Assembly (NCBI GenBank): GCA_003663535.1 | Contig: QMUE01000024.1 | Span: 1 to 11,056 of the forward strand | Source: Thermococci archaeon | Lineage (GTDB): Archaea > Methanobacteriota_B > Thermococci > Thermococcales > Thermococcaceae | Reading direction: 5' to 3' | Length of the DNA: 11,056 nt | Part shown: one piece after another, positions 5,797-11,056 of the stretch | How the letters are laid out: every line of letters begins with the position of its first letter | Position numbering within the stretch: position 1 is the first letter of the stretch | Position numbers and translations under genes: made by a program | The notes under the pieces: generated by a model | Databases searched by the model: none | What the model was told of the DNA's origin: nothing | The model's input: the letters and a program-made list of their open reading frames with translations, nothing else

Positions 5797-6432
5797 TCAC
5801 TTTATAACCTCCACTTTAACTTTGGAACCATCTTTTAGGTTGAGCTTTTTTCTAAGGCATGCGGGGGCGATAATTTCTGCGACTTTAGGAGGATGAATTG
5901 TTCTTGAAGGAACTACTATTGCCCCATCAATCCCGTTTATTCTTACCTTGTATGCTTTTACATCCCCAAATGTTCTTCCACCTTTTGAGAATCCCGGTAT
6001 TGTTATGGGCTCAACATTGTAAAGAGCCTCATAAATCGTCTTGGGGAAAACCACTAAGATGTTCAAAGTTCCAGGATATGGGCTAAAGCCAAGGTATTCC
6101 CTTATTCTCTCTTTATACTGTTCTACATAATATTTCCCTTCGCCTACTCCGGACACTACCTCTCCAACAATGTAGTTTCCATAGAGTACCTTGCCTATTT
6201 CTTCAAAAATAGATTCCAAAAATTGAATTCCTGGAGAAGTTACTTCAACAAGGGTTCTTTTTCCGGAAGTGCCTTTGATTACATATCCTTCTTTTTCCAA
6301 AGCTTCAAGTTTCCGCATAACTGATTGTGGTGAAGTTCCAATTTCTTGAGAAAGTTCTCTCAAGGTTATTCTAACCTTCTCCCCAACACCTCCCCGCTTT
6401 GCAATTGATATGAGCAGTTTAAGTTCCTCCAT
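5797..6432 (-). CDS. ribK: CTP-dependent riboflavin kinase with N-terminal winged helix
   Basis: 211 aa. It makes FMN from riboflavin using CTP, the archaeal route. Residues 1-75 form a winged helix-turn-helix ([20 protein letters not shown], then a wing at [12 protein letters not shown]). Residues about 85-211 form the kinase barrel, with the glycine-rich [10 protein letters not shown] (94-103), PYPGTLNI (118-125), GGRTFG (151-156) and the [15 protein letters not shown] segment (176-190). Fusion of the two domains occurs in many euryarchaea and suggests the protein may also regulate transcription. ATG 6432 was chosen over one ten codons upstream, because AAGGTG (6444-6439) lies six bases before it. 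It overlaps the endonuclease V gene by 14 bp and the next gene by 4 bp, so translation is probably coupled. Confidence 0.93.
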   Translation of the reverse strand: MEELKLLISIAKRGGVGEKVRITLRELSQEIGTSPQSVMRKLEALEKEGYVIKGTSGKRTLVEVTSPGIQFLESIFEEIGKVLYGNYIVGEVVSGVGEGKYYVEQYKERIREYLGFSPYPGTLNILVVFPKTIYEALYNVEPITIPGFSKGGRTFGDVKAYKVRINGIDGAIVVPSRTIHPPKVAEIIAPACLRKKLNLKDGSKVKVEVIK

Positions 6433-6982
6433 CTCCAGCACCTTTGGAAATTTTATCTGCAATCTTTAAGGGTTTTGGGTACCCCCCTTCATTTATTACT
6501 CTCACTATCTCTTCCGCAGAGTTTAAGTCAATTAAGTTGCCAACACTTACATAAGCTTTTCCAATTTTAATGCATTCTCCTATCGAATTTGGAAGGGGCC
6601 TTTTTGCAATTCCAATGGTTGGTTTCCCAATTAGGAGGCCTATATGGGAAGCTAATCCATATCCGCGGGGATGGGCTTTTCCATGTCCTTCCACAACTAG
6701 TAAATCGAACTGCTCTTCTTTTAACAATAGCAAAATCGGTCGGGTTTCTCTTAGAAAAAAATAAGTTGGAATATATGGAAAGGTGACTTCTGTTTCAATG
6801 GTCTTTGTTTTCAAAACTTCACAAGAAGGGAAGGAACAGAGAACAAATGCAGCTTTAGCTTTATTTCCCTTATATGACACATCAACTGCAGCAATAGTTT
6901 TAATTTTTGAAATATCCTGAGGTTTCTCCACGATTCTTTTACTTAACTTTCTCTGGATCTCTGCAATTTTTTTAAGGTTCAT
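6419..6982 (-). CDS. nfi: Endonuclease V (deoxyinosine 3'-endonuclease)
   Basis: 187 aa, short compared with the usual 220 or so. Endonuclease V cuts the second phosphodiester bond 3' of hypoxanthine, a base formed by adenine deamination at high temperature; some homologues act on inosine in RNA. The family landmarks are in order: AAVDVSY with D34, [12 protein letters not shown] with E79, and [20 protein letters not shown] at 96-115, followed by GKPTIGIAK. The middle acidic residue of the last motif is Glu98, where T. maritima, E. coli and human enzymes have Asp (D110 in T. maritima). The start overlaps the translin-like gene by 11 bp and has a weak GGAG just upstream. Family identity is strong; full activity with Glu98 is not guaranteed. 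Confidence 0.92.
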   Translation of the reverse strand: MNLKKIAEIQRKLSKRIVEKPQDISKIKTIAAVDVSYKGNKAKAAFVLCSFPSCEVLKTKTIETEVTFPYIPTYFFLRETRPILLLLKEEQFDLLVVEGHGKAHPRGYGLASHIGLLIGKPTIGIAKRPLPNSIGECIKIGKAYVSVGNLIDLNSAEEIVRVINEGGYPKPLKIADKISKGAGDGGT

Positions 6983-7592
6983 TTCTCCACTCCTCGAGTT
7001 TTTTCTCTAAATTTTTGTTAATTTTGGCACGGGTAAGATCTTCGAGAGTTCGTTCAAGAATATACTTAACTTGATCTTGTTTTTGCCTTATATTCACTAA
7101 TCCTTTCGGATATTCCAGCATGGCAAGCTCGTCGTAGAGTTTTTCCATGAATGCATACACTTCTTGGGCCTTTTCAATTTTGTCATTCAGCAAAAGGTTT
7201 AGAAAGTATCTCCTCAATTCTCCGATGAAGTCCCCTATACCTAAGGCATAAGCTGTCTCTGGAACCCCGATTTCTTTGGGATGCGGGAATTCCTTATCCA
7301 GAAGATATTGATAGAAGATATTGGCTTCTACGTACTCTTGATAGGCATTTTGGACATAACCAGTGAAATAAAGATCTTTATGCTCTGTGAGCCTCTCTTT
7401 TAATTCATTTACTAGGTTTTTAGCTACCTCCAGTCTTTTTTCTGCAATTCTAAGGTCTCCTCGGTGAAGGGCCTTTATACAATCACCACTTAGCCTAACA
7501 ATATCCCTAGTGAGTCGGAGTGCTTTTTCTCGCACCTCATCTTTTTCGTCTAGAACCTCTCTTATTTCGTTGATTATTTCAGAAATATTCAT
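6972..7592 (-). CDS. Translin-family RNA-binding protein
   Basis: 206 aa, nearly all helical, the usual length for the translin/TRAX superfamily. The N-terminal half has basic helices ([20 protein letters not shown], then [20 protein letters not shown]). The C-terminal half carries the family core [20 protein letters not shown] (near 117-136) and the signature [20 protein letters not shown] (near 155-174). Eukaryotic translin and TRAX form octameric RNases (C3PO) that process tRNA fragments and siRNA passenger strands; archaeal homologues form similar shells and can have RNase activity. The start at 7592 has GGTGA (7602-7598) five bases upstream; codons further up (7598, 7604) overlap that site. 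It is the first gene of the operon with endonuclease V and riboflavin kinase, so a nucleic-acid role fits. Confidence 0.9.
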   Translation of the reverse strand: MNISEIINEIREVLDEKDEVREKALRLTRDIVRLSGDCIKALHRGDLRIAEKRLEVAKNLVNELKERLTEHKDLYFTGYVQNAYQEYVEANIFYQYLLDKEFPHPKEIGVPETAYALGIGDFIGELRRYFLNLLLNDKIEKAQEVYAFMEKLYDELAMLEYPKGLVNIRQKQDQVKYILERTLEDLTRAKINKNLEKKLEEWRNEP

Positions 7593-7620
7593 TAGCATCA
7601 CCAAAACATTTTAAACATAG

Positions 7621-7632
7621 GCGAATAAAAAC
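7621..7632 (-). promoter_or_regulatory. TATA box of the translin operon
   Basis: GTTTTTATTCGC on the minus strand lies about 27 bp upstream of the expected RNA start near 7600-7603, immediately before the GGTGA of the translin gene. The match to the archaeal consensus is moderate. Confidence 0.45.
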
Positions 7633-7819
7633 CTTCAGTTGTGAATGTAGCTTATCTTATCATCTTCTTATGAGGTAGTTTCAACTATCTCAGGTAAGTC
7701 TGGAGTTAAAAGCGTGTGTATCCAAATTTGTGGGTACTCAAAGTTCCTTTAATCGCAACATCTGGCGGATTAGATGCATAATCTACTCTCACTTTTCAAA
7801 ATTTGCTTTCTATGAGAAA

Positions 7820-7834
7820 ATAACTAACAGTTAT
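7820..7834. repeat. Inverted repeat ATAAC-N5-GTTAT, possible operator
   Basis: A perfect 5-bp inverted repeat with a 5-base spacer, ending about 21 bp before the BRE/TATA of the SAM synthetase gene. The geometry fits a dimeric winged-helix regulator. The TAAC-N5-GTTA core resembles the centre of the Phr heat-shock operator, but the outer TTT and AAA of that consensus are missing. Confidence 0.35.
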
Positions 7835-7854
7835 ATATTAGCCCTGATATCATG

Positions 7855-7870
7855 CCGAAAAATATATAAA
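7855..7870 (+). promoter_or_regulatory. BRE/TATA promoter of the SAM synthetase gene
   Basis: CCGAAAAATATATAAA is an excellent archaeal BRE plus TATA element. It predicts transcription from about 7890-7893, giving a leader of about 25 nt that contains GAGGTGAT. Confidence 0.8.
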
Positions 7871-7916
7871 GAAACTTTCAAAGCTATGCACAGAAGAATC
7901 CATTGAGGTGATGATC

Positions 7917-9134
7917 ATGGTCAAAAAGAATAGAAACATCATTGTTGAAGAGCTTGTAAGGACTCCAATTGAAATGCAAAAGGTGGAGCTTGTAGAAAGA
8001 AAGGGAGTGGGCCACCCAGATAGTATTGCCGATGGAATTGCCGAGGCCGTTAGCAGGGCCCTATCAAGGGAATATATAAGGAGATATGGAATTATTCTTC
8101 ACCACAACACGGACCAAGTGGAAGTTGTTGGTGGAAGGGCCTATCCAAGATTTGGAGGTGGGGAGGTAATAAAGCCGATATATATCCTTCTATCGGGTAG
8201 AGCTGTGGAATTTGTCGATAAAGAAATGTTCCCTGTTCATGAAGTTGCTATTAAGGCTGCGAAGGACTACCTCAAGAAGACAGTTAACCATTTGGATGTT
8301 AATAACTATGTAGTAATCGACTCGAGGATTGGTCAAGGGAGTGTGGATTTAGTTGGAGTTTTCAATAAGGTTAAGGAAAATCCAATTCCTCTTTCGAATG
8401 ATACCTCATTTGGGGTAGGTTACGCTCCTCTTAGCGAGACTGAGAAGATAGTACTTGAAACTGAGAGGTTACTAAACAGTGAGGAGTTTAAGAAGAAATG
8501 GCCAGCTGTTGGGGAAGACATTAAGGTTATGGGCCTTAGGAAAGGAGAAGAGATTGACCTCACAATAGCGGCTGCAATAGTTGATAGCGAGGTCCAGAAT
8601 CCACAGGAATATATGGAAGTTAAAGAGGGTATATATAATGCCATTAAAGAATTAACTTCTAAATACACGAATAGAGACGTGAACATATATGTTAATACTG
8701 CGGATGATCCAGATAAGGATATTTACTACATAACAGTAACTGGAACCTCCGCAGAAGCTGGCGACGATGGAAGCGTTGGAAGAGGTAACAGAGTTAATGG
8801 TCTAATAACTCCAAATAGACACATGAGTATGGAAGCAGCAGGTGGCAAGAATCCAGTTAGCCATGTGGGTAAAATATACAACATTCTTGCCCACTTAATA
8901 GCAAGGGATATTGCAGAAGAGGTTGAAGGTGTCCAGGAAGTATATGTGAGAATCCTCAGCCAGATCGGGAAACCTATTGACGAACCTCTTGTGGCGAGTA
9001 TACAAGCTATTCCAAAACCAGGTTACAAAGTCGAACAATTTGAAAGACAGACACACGAGATAGCAGATGAGTGGTTAGCAAATATAACAAAAATCCAAAA
9101 AATGATATTAGAAGACAAAATCAACGTCTTCTGA
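7917..9134 (+). CDS. mat: S-adenosylmethionine synthetase, archaeal type
   Basis: 405 aa, the usual archaeal length. The enzyme joins methionine and ATP to give S-adenosylmethionine, phosphate and pyrophosphate. It belongs to the archaeal family, which is very divergent from bacterial MetK. Landmarks are [20 protein letters not shown] near the N-terminus (the ATP/methionine-binding loop with HPD), [10 protein letters not shown], and the glycine-rich [18 protein letters not shown] followed by [17 protein letters not shown]. The start ATG has GGTGA (7907-7911) five bases upstream; the GTG and ATG before it overlap this site. The promoter is strong. The gene stands alone, and its stop lies one base from the stop of the convergent 42-aa gene. 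SAM feeds the methylations guided by C/D RNAs such as the one at 1586-1650. Confidence 0.97.
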   Translation: MVKKNRNIIVEELVRTPIEMQKVELVERKGVGHPDSIADGIAEAVSRALSREYIRRYGIILHHNTDQVEVVGGRAYPRFGGGEVIKPIYILLSGRAVEFVDKEMFPVHEVAIKAAKDYLKKTVNHLDVNNYVVIDSRIGQGSVDLVGVFNKVKENPIPLSNDTSFGVGYAPLSETEKIVLETERLLNSEEFKKKWPAVGEDIKVMGLRKGEEIDLTIAAAIVDSEVQNPQEYMEVKEGIYNAIKELTSKYTNRDVNIYVNTADDPDKDIYYITVTGTSAEAGDDGSVGRGNRVNGLITPNRHMSMEAAGGKNPVSHVGKIYNILAHLIARDIAEEVEGVQEVYVRILSQIGKPIDEPLVASIQAIPKPGYKVEQFERQTHEIADEWLANITKIQKMILEDKINVF

Positions 9135-9135
9135 T

Positions 9136-9264
9136 TTAACTTATGCTTCCTTTCATCTTTTTCTGCATAAGAATTCTCAAGATCCTAGCTTCCTCAAGCA
9201 TTAGTTTCTCCTTTTGTTTTTTAATAATTTCAAGCTTTCTTTGCAACAATTTGTCATCTTTCAT
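9136..9264 (-). CDS. 42-aa basic helical small protein, unknown function
   Basis: A small reading frame on the minus strand, starting MKDDKLLQRKLEIIKKQKEK and ending MQKKMKGSIS. The start ATG has a clear ribosome binding site, GGTGAT (9278-9273 region), with a short gap, and a TATA-like AATTTTTAAATG (9308-9297) about 27 bp further up. The product is a single amphipathic, Lys/Glu-rich helix with regularly spaced Leu and Ile (L6, L7, L11, I13, I14, L21, L23, I28, L29, I31, L32), which suggests a coiled-coil or nucleic-acid-binding helix. It has no Cys, Trp, Tyr or Phe. It is convergent with the SAM synthetase gene with a one-base gap. I do not recognise a named family. The start signals and dense codon use make it more likely real than chance. 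Confidence 0.65.
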   Translation of the reverse strand: MKDDKLLQRKLEIIKKQKEKLMLEEARILRILMQKKMKGSIS

Positions 9265-9296
9265 CAAGCAATCACCAGAAAATATATGGATTCATC

Positions 9297-9308
9297 ATTT
9301 AAAAATTT
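9297..9308 (-). promoter_or_regulatory. TATA box of the 42-aa gene
   Basis: AATTTTTAAATG on the minus strand is centred about 27 bp upstream of 9275, at the ribosome binding site of the small gene. A second AT-rich stretch (CCATATATTTTC) lies too close to the start codon to be used. Confidence 0.4.
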
Positions 9309-9357
9309 TCGTTTAATGCCTATTCAATAATCGACAATTAACGTAAAAAAGCATATC

Positions 9358-9365
9358 TTTAAAAA
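9358..9365 (+). promoter_or_regulatory. TATA box of the Fap7/AK6-HtpX operon
   Basis: TTTAAAAA is centred about 27 bp upstream of 9388, directly before GAGGTG. It would drive both downstream overlapping genes. Confidence 0.6.
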
Positions 9366-9401
9366 CCTTAAGTTAATAAATCATGATAGAGGTGTGAGAA
9401 A

Positions 9402-9956
9402 ATGCTCATAGCTGTGAGTGGGACACCGGGAGTTGGAAAGACCACCGTAGCAAAACTCCTTGCAGAAAAAATGGGTTATGATTATGTTGATTTGAGAGAA
9501 TTTGCTCTTAAGCATGGAATTGACAAGATAAGAGGAGATGAGTTGGAGATCGAGGTTGATAAACTTGCATATTATGTAAAGGAAAAACTAAACAATCGGA
9601 ATGCTGTATTAGACGGACACTTAAGCCATCTAATGCCAGTAGATCAGATTATCATACTCCGTGCACATCCCAAACTCATTGGAGAGCGGTTAAAAGGAAG
9701 AGGATACAGCAAGGAGAAGATAAGTGAAAACGTGGAAGCTGAACTTGTTGATGTGTGCCTTTTAGAAGCCCTTGATGAGAATGAAACTATTATAGAAGTA
9801 GACACTACTGACAAAAAACCCGGGGAAGTGGTTAGTGAGGTCTTGAGTTTACTGGAAAGAGGAATAAAAAGAAGGGTAGGTATTGTGGATTGGAGTAAAG
9901 TTTATGATGACATAATCCCATATCTCAATCTTGGAGGTGATGATGAATGGGTCTAG
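9402..9956 (+). CDS. Fap7/AK6-type adenylate kinase-ATPase (ribosome assembly)
   Basis: 184 aa, the normal size for archaeal AK6/Fap7 (hCINAP in humans). The P-loop GTPGVGKT is at residues 7-14, followed by [18 protein letters not shown], a Walker-B-like [11 protein letters not shown] with the acidic Asp, the [17 protein letters not shown] lid region and the [10 protein letters not shown] helix. These are hallmarks of the family. Homologues bind ribosomal protein uS11 and use ATP hydrolysis during late maturation of the small-subunit rRNA 3' end, and also show adenylate kinase activity. The start has GAGGTG (9389-9394) seven bases upstream. The last codons contain the ribosome binding site GGAGGTGAT for the HtpX gene, which overlaps by 10 bp. 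Confidence 0.93.
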   Translation: MLIAVSGTPGVGKTTVAKLLAEKMGYDYVDLREFALKHGIDKIRGDELEIEVDKLAYYVKEKLNNRNAVLDGHLSHLMPVDQIIILRAHPKLIGERLKGRGYSKEKISENVEAELVDVCLLEALDENETIIEVDTTDKKPGEVVSEVLSLLERGIKRRVGIVDWSKVYDDIIPYLNLGGDDEWV

Positions 9957-10825
9957 GCATGTGGCTAAGAACCGGAGTGCTTATGGCATTTCTAACCGGT
10001 CTCTTAATGGCAATAGGGTATGTTCTGGGTAACGAAACTGGTATGATGTTTGCTTTCATGTTCGCATTAGTGATGAATTTCTTCAGCTACTGGTATAGTG
10101 ACAAGATCGTCTTAACCTGGTATCGAGCAAGAATTTTAGAGGAAGATGAAGCTCCTGAGCTTTATGAGATAGTGAGAGGATTGGCTCAGGAAGCCGGAAT
10201 CCCCACTCCCAAGATTGCAATTGTGCCAACTGAAACACCAAATGCATTTGCCACAGGAAGAAACCCAAAAAATGCTGTGGTGGCAGTAACTCAAGGACTT
10301 TTGAGGATATTAAACAAAGACGAACTTGAAGGAGTTATAGCTCACGAGTTAAGTCACGTCAAAAACAGGGATGTCTTAATTCAAACTTTGGCCGCTGTTA
10401 TGGCTGGGGCAATAATGATGGTGGCAAGATGGGCCGGATGGATGCTCTGGCTTGGAGGGTTTGGAGGAAGAGATAGGGATGAGAGTGCAGGTAGCGCATT
10501 AGGTGCAATACTCCTAATAGTTTTGGCTCCAATAGCGGCAATGCTTATTCAGATGGCAATAAGCAGAGCAAGGGAATATCTGGCAGATGAAACGGGAGCA
10601 AAGATAAGCGGAAAACCATGGGCGTTAGCAAGGGCCCTTGAGAAGATTGAATATGCTGTTTCAATGAGGCCTATCAAAAACGGTAATCCAGCAACGGCTC
10701 ATATGTTTATAATAAACCCATTTAGAGGAGTCAGCTTTGCAGAGCTGTTCTCTACACACCCGCCAACACAGAAGAGAATTGAAAGGCTTAGGAAGATTGC
10801 AGAAAATATGGGAATTGCCTTTTAA
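9947..10825 (+). CDS. htpX: HtpX-type membrane zinc metalloprotease (M48B)
   Basis: 292 aa, the family's usual length. Two membrane helices come first (about 10-28 and 32-50). The cytoplasmic part then begins, with [19 protein letters not shown] (87-105) and the zinc site HELSH at 133-137 (ligands H133 and H137, catalytic E134). Two more membrane segments follow at about 143-170 and 184-206. The third zinc ligand is probably E210 in SRAREYLAD. The [13 protein letters not shown] motif near 275 is also typical. Bacterial HtpX removes damaged membrane proteins together with FtsH; archaeal copies are thought to do the same. Start ATG 9947 has a perfect GGAGGTGAT within the end of the Fap7 gene, so translation is probably coupled. 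All active-site residues are intact. Confidence 0.96.
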   Translation: MGLGMWLRTGVLMAFLTGLLMAIGYVLGNETGMMFAFMFALVMNFFSYWYSDKIVLTWYRARILEEDEAPELYEIVRGLAQEAGIPTPKIAIVPTETPNAFATGRNPKNAVVAVTQGLLRILNKDELEGVIAHELSHVKNRDVLIQTLAAVMAGAIMMVARWAGWMLWLGGFGGRDRDESAGSALGAILLIVLAPIAAMLIQMAISRAREYLADETGAKISGKPWALARALEKIEYAVSMRPIKNGNPATAHMFIINPFRGVSFAELFSTHPPTQKRIERLRKIAENMGIAF

Positions 10826-10855
10826 TTTCATTTCCAATTTTCTTGAAATTATCGA

Positions 10856-10870
10856 AAGGGATTTATATTT
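10856..10870 (+). promoter_or_regulatory. BRE/TATA promoter of the right-edge gene
   Basis: AAGGGATTTATATTT lies about 30 bp upstream of the next ATG. With normal spacing, RNA would start near 10892, giving a leader of only about 7 nt. This fits the absence of a clear ribosome binding site. Confidence 0.5.
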
Positions 10871-10898
10871 ACGTGTGGTACTTTTATTTGGGATAACA

Positions 10899-11056
10899 AT
10901 GAGGAAATTGATTCCACTGGTTGTTATTGGAATAACACTTTTCTCGGCTTACTATGTCACTACACTTAAAGATAGTTCCCAAACCTGGAGTGAAGAGGAC
11001 TTATATCTCTGGCGGGTGAAAATTGAACGCCTAGCAGCAAATTCGAGCTATGGAAT
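10899..11056 (+). CDS. Membrane-anchored or secreted protein, N-terminal part (runs off the right edge)
   Basis: 52 codons are visible. The N-terminus MRKLIPLVVIGITLFSAYYV is a short basic stretch followed by one hydrophobic helix (about 4-20), then a polar region (SSQTWSEEDLYLWRVKIERL). This fits an uncleaved signal anchor with the bulk of the protein outside the cell, although a cleaved signal peptide is possible. The start is supported by the promoter about 30 bp upstream; only a weak GGGAT precedes the ATG, so the transcript may be almost leaderless. I do not recognise the family from this fragment. It follows the HtpX gene by 73 bp but has its own promoter, so it is probably a separate unit. 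Confidence 0.7.
   Translation, partial: MRKLIPLVVIGITLFSAYYVTTLKDSSQTWSEEDLYLWRVKIERLAANSSYG

Larger units (their letters stand above)
5231..5800 (-). pseudogene. Small membrane protein gene split by a mobile mini-element
   Basis: The gene starts with GTG at 5800, overlapping the riboflavin kinase stop (GTGA), so it is the last gene of the operon. The first 69 codons (5800-5594) encode two or three membrane helices, for example TTSFLIILLIYPPY and LPIYGLGLFFGALFGLY. The reading frame then enters the GC-rich element and meets TGA in the element's right hairpin (5365-5363), followed by another stop. Past the element the same frame resumes with membrane-like sequence (about 5350-5234): ANLLFMNF, then IDGAVQSIILTGIAGAVIATVGIF and a stop. 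Removing about 243 bp would restore a protein of about 108 aa. As it stands the frame yields a 145-aa chimera with a 75-residue element-encoded tail. I do not recognise the family. The break is clear; exact junctions are uncertain by several bases. Confidence 0.8.
7605..7916. other. Divergent intergenic region between the translin operon and the SAM synthetase gene
   Basis: About 310 bp with the outward promoters at its two ends. The middle part (7640-7810) has no open frame with a ribosome binding site, no tRNA and no convincing guide-RNA boxes. It contains a weak inverted repeat GATTA...TAATC around 7769-7784. The 3' part has ATAAC-N5-GTTAT at 7820-7834, directly followed by a second TATA-like stretch (7831-7840). 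This is long for a Thermococcales promoter region and leaves room for an undetected small RNA or operator. Confidence 0.5.

Noticed and set aside
7636..7690. Possible C/D box RNA on the minus strand near the translin promoter
   Set aside because: The C-like box is imperfect, the spacing to CTGA allows only one short guide, and it overlaps the promoter region.
7820..7834. Phr heat-shock operator upstream of the SAM synthetase gene
   Set aside because: The TAAC-N5-GTTA centre fits, but the flanking TTT and AAA of the known consensus are absent, so it was kept only as an unnamed inverted repeat.
1..11056. CRISPR array, tRNA or rRNA gene
   Set aside because: No regularly spaced direct repeats were seen, and no cloverleaf or rRNA-like segment was found on either strand by reading.

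Overview
The window looks like chromosomal DNA of a hyperthermophilic euryarchaeon of the order Thermococcales (Thermococcus, Pyrococcus or Palaeococcus), probably one of the more AT-rich members. The evidence is archaeal BRE/TATA promoters about 27 bp upstream of starts, strong GGTGA-type ribosome binding sites, short oligo-T terminators, C/D and H/ACA guide RNAs, and archaeal-type proteins: MAT-type S-adenosylmethionine synthetase, CTP-dependent riboflavin kinase with a winged-helix N-terminus, archaeal Fap7/AK6, a translin-like protein, and a TrkA_N-DHH fusion.

Layout. Positions 1-480 (minus strand) hold the start of an Lrp/AsnC regulator that runs off the left edge, directly preceded by a structured GC-rich H/ACA guide RNA with its own TATA box. 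An EamA-family transporter (minus, probably leaderless) follows at 621-1490. At about 1586-1650 (plus) lies a textbook C/D box guide RNA; its D guide fits the wobble base C34 of tRNA-Leu(CAA), and its D' guide nearly matches a conserved 23S rRNA segment. Next is a 559-aa protein of unknown function (minus) with three related alpha/beta repeats. A divergent gene encodes a TrkA_N-DHH-DHHA1 phosphoesterase (plus), whose stop codon overlaps that of a convergent small PRC-barrel gene.

Positions 5231-7592 are one minus-strand operon with overlapping genes: translin-like protein, endonuclease V, riboflavin kinase, and a small membrane protein. The last gene is split by a ~243-bp GC-rich element. It has the hairpin ends of an IS200/IS605-type (TnpB-associated) element, an internal TATA box and a structured RNA-like body, but no transposase gene. 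This non-autonomous, omega-RNA-like mini-element is the most unusual object in the window.

Positions 7605-7916 are a regulatory intergenic region leading to the S-adenosylmethionine synthetase gene. A previously hidden 42-aa basic, helical small protein gene converges on it. The window ends with an overlapping pair, Fap7/AK6 and HtpX-type membrane protease, and the start of an unrecognised membrane-anchored protein.

Working together: much of the region serves translation and RNA modification. It contains two guide RNAs, SAM synthetase (methyl donor for the C/D RNP methylase), Fap7 (small-subunit assembly) and translin (RNA processing), mixed with nucleotide repair, flavin synthesis and membrane quality control. 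All functional assignments are made by reading motifs; no database search was run.
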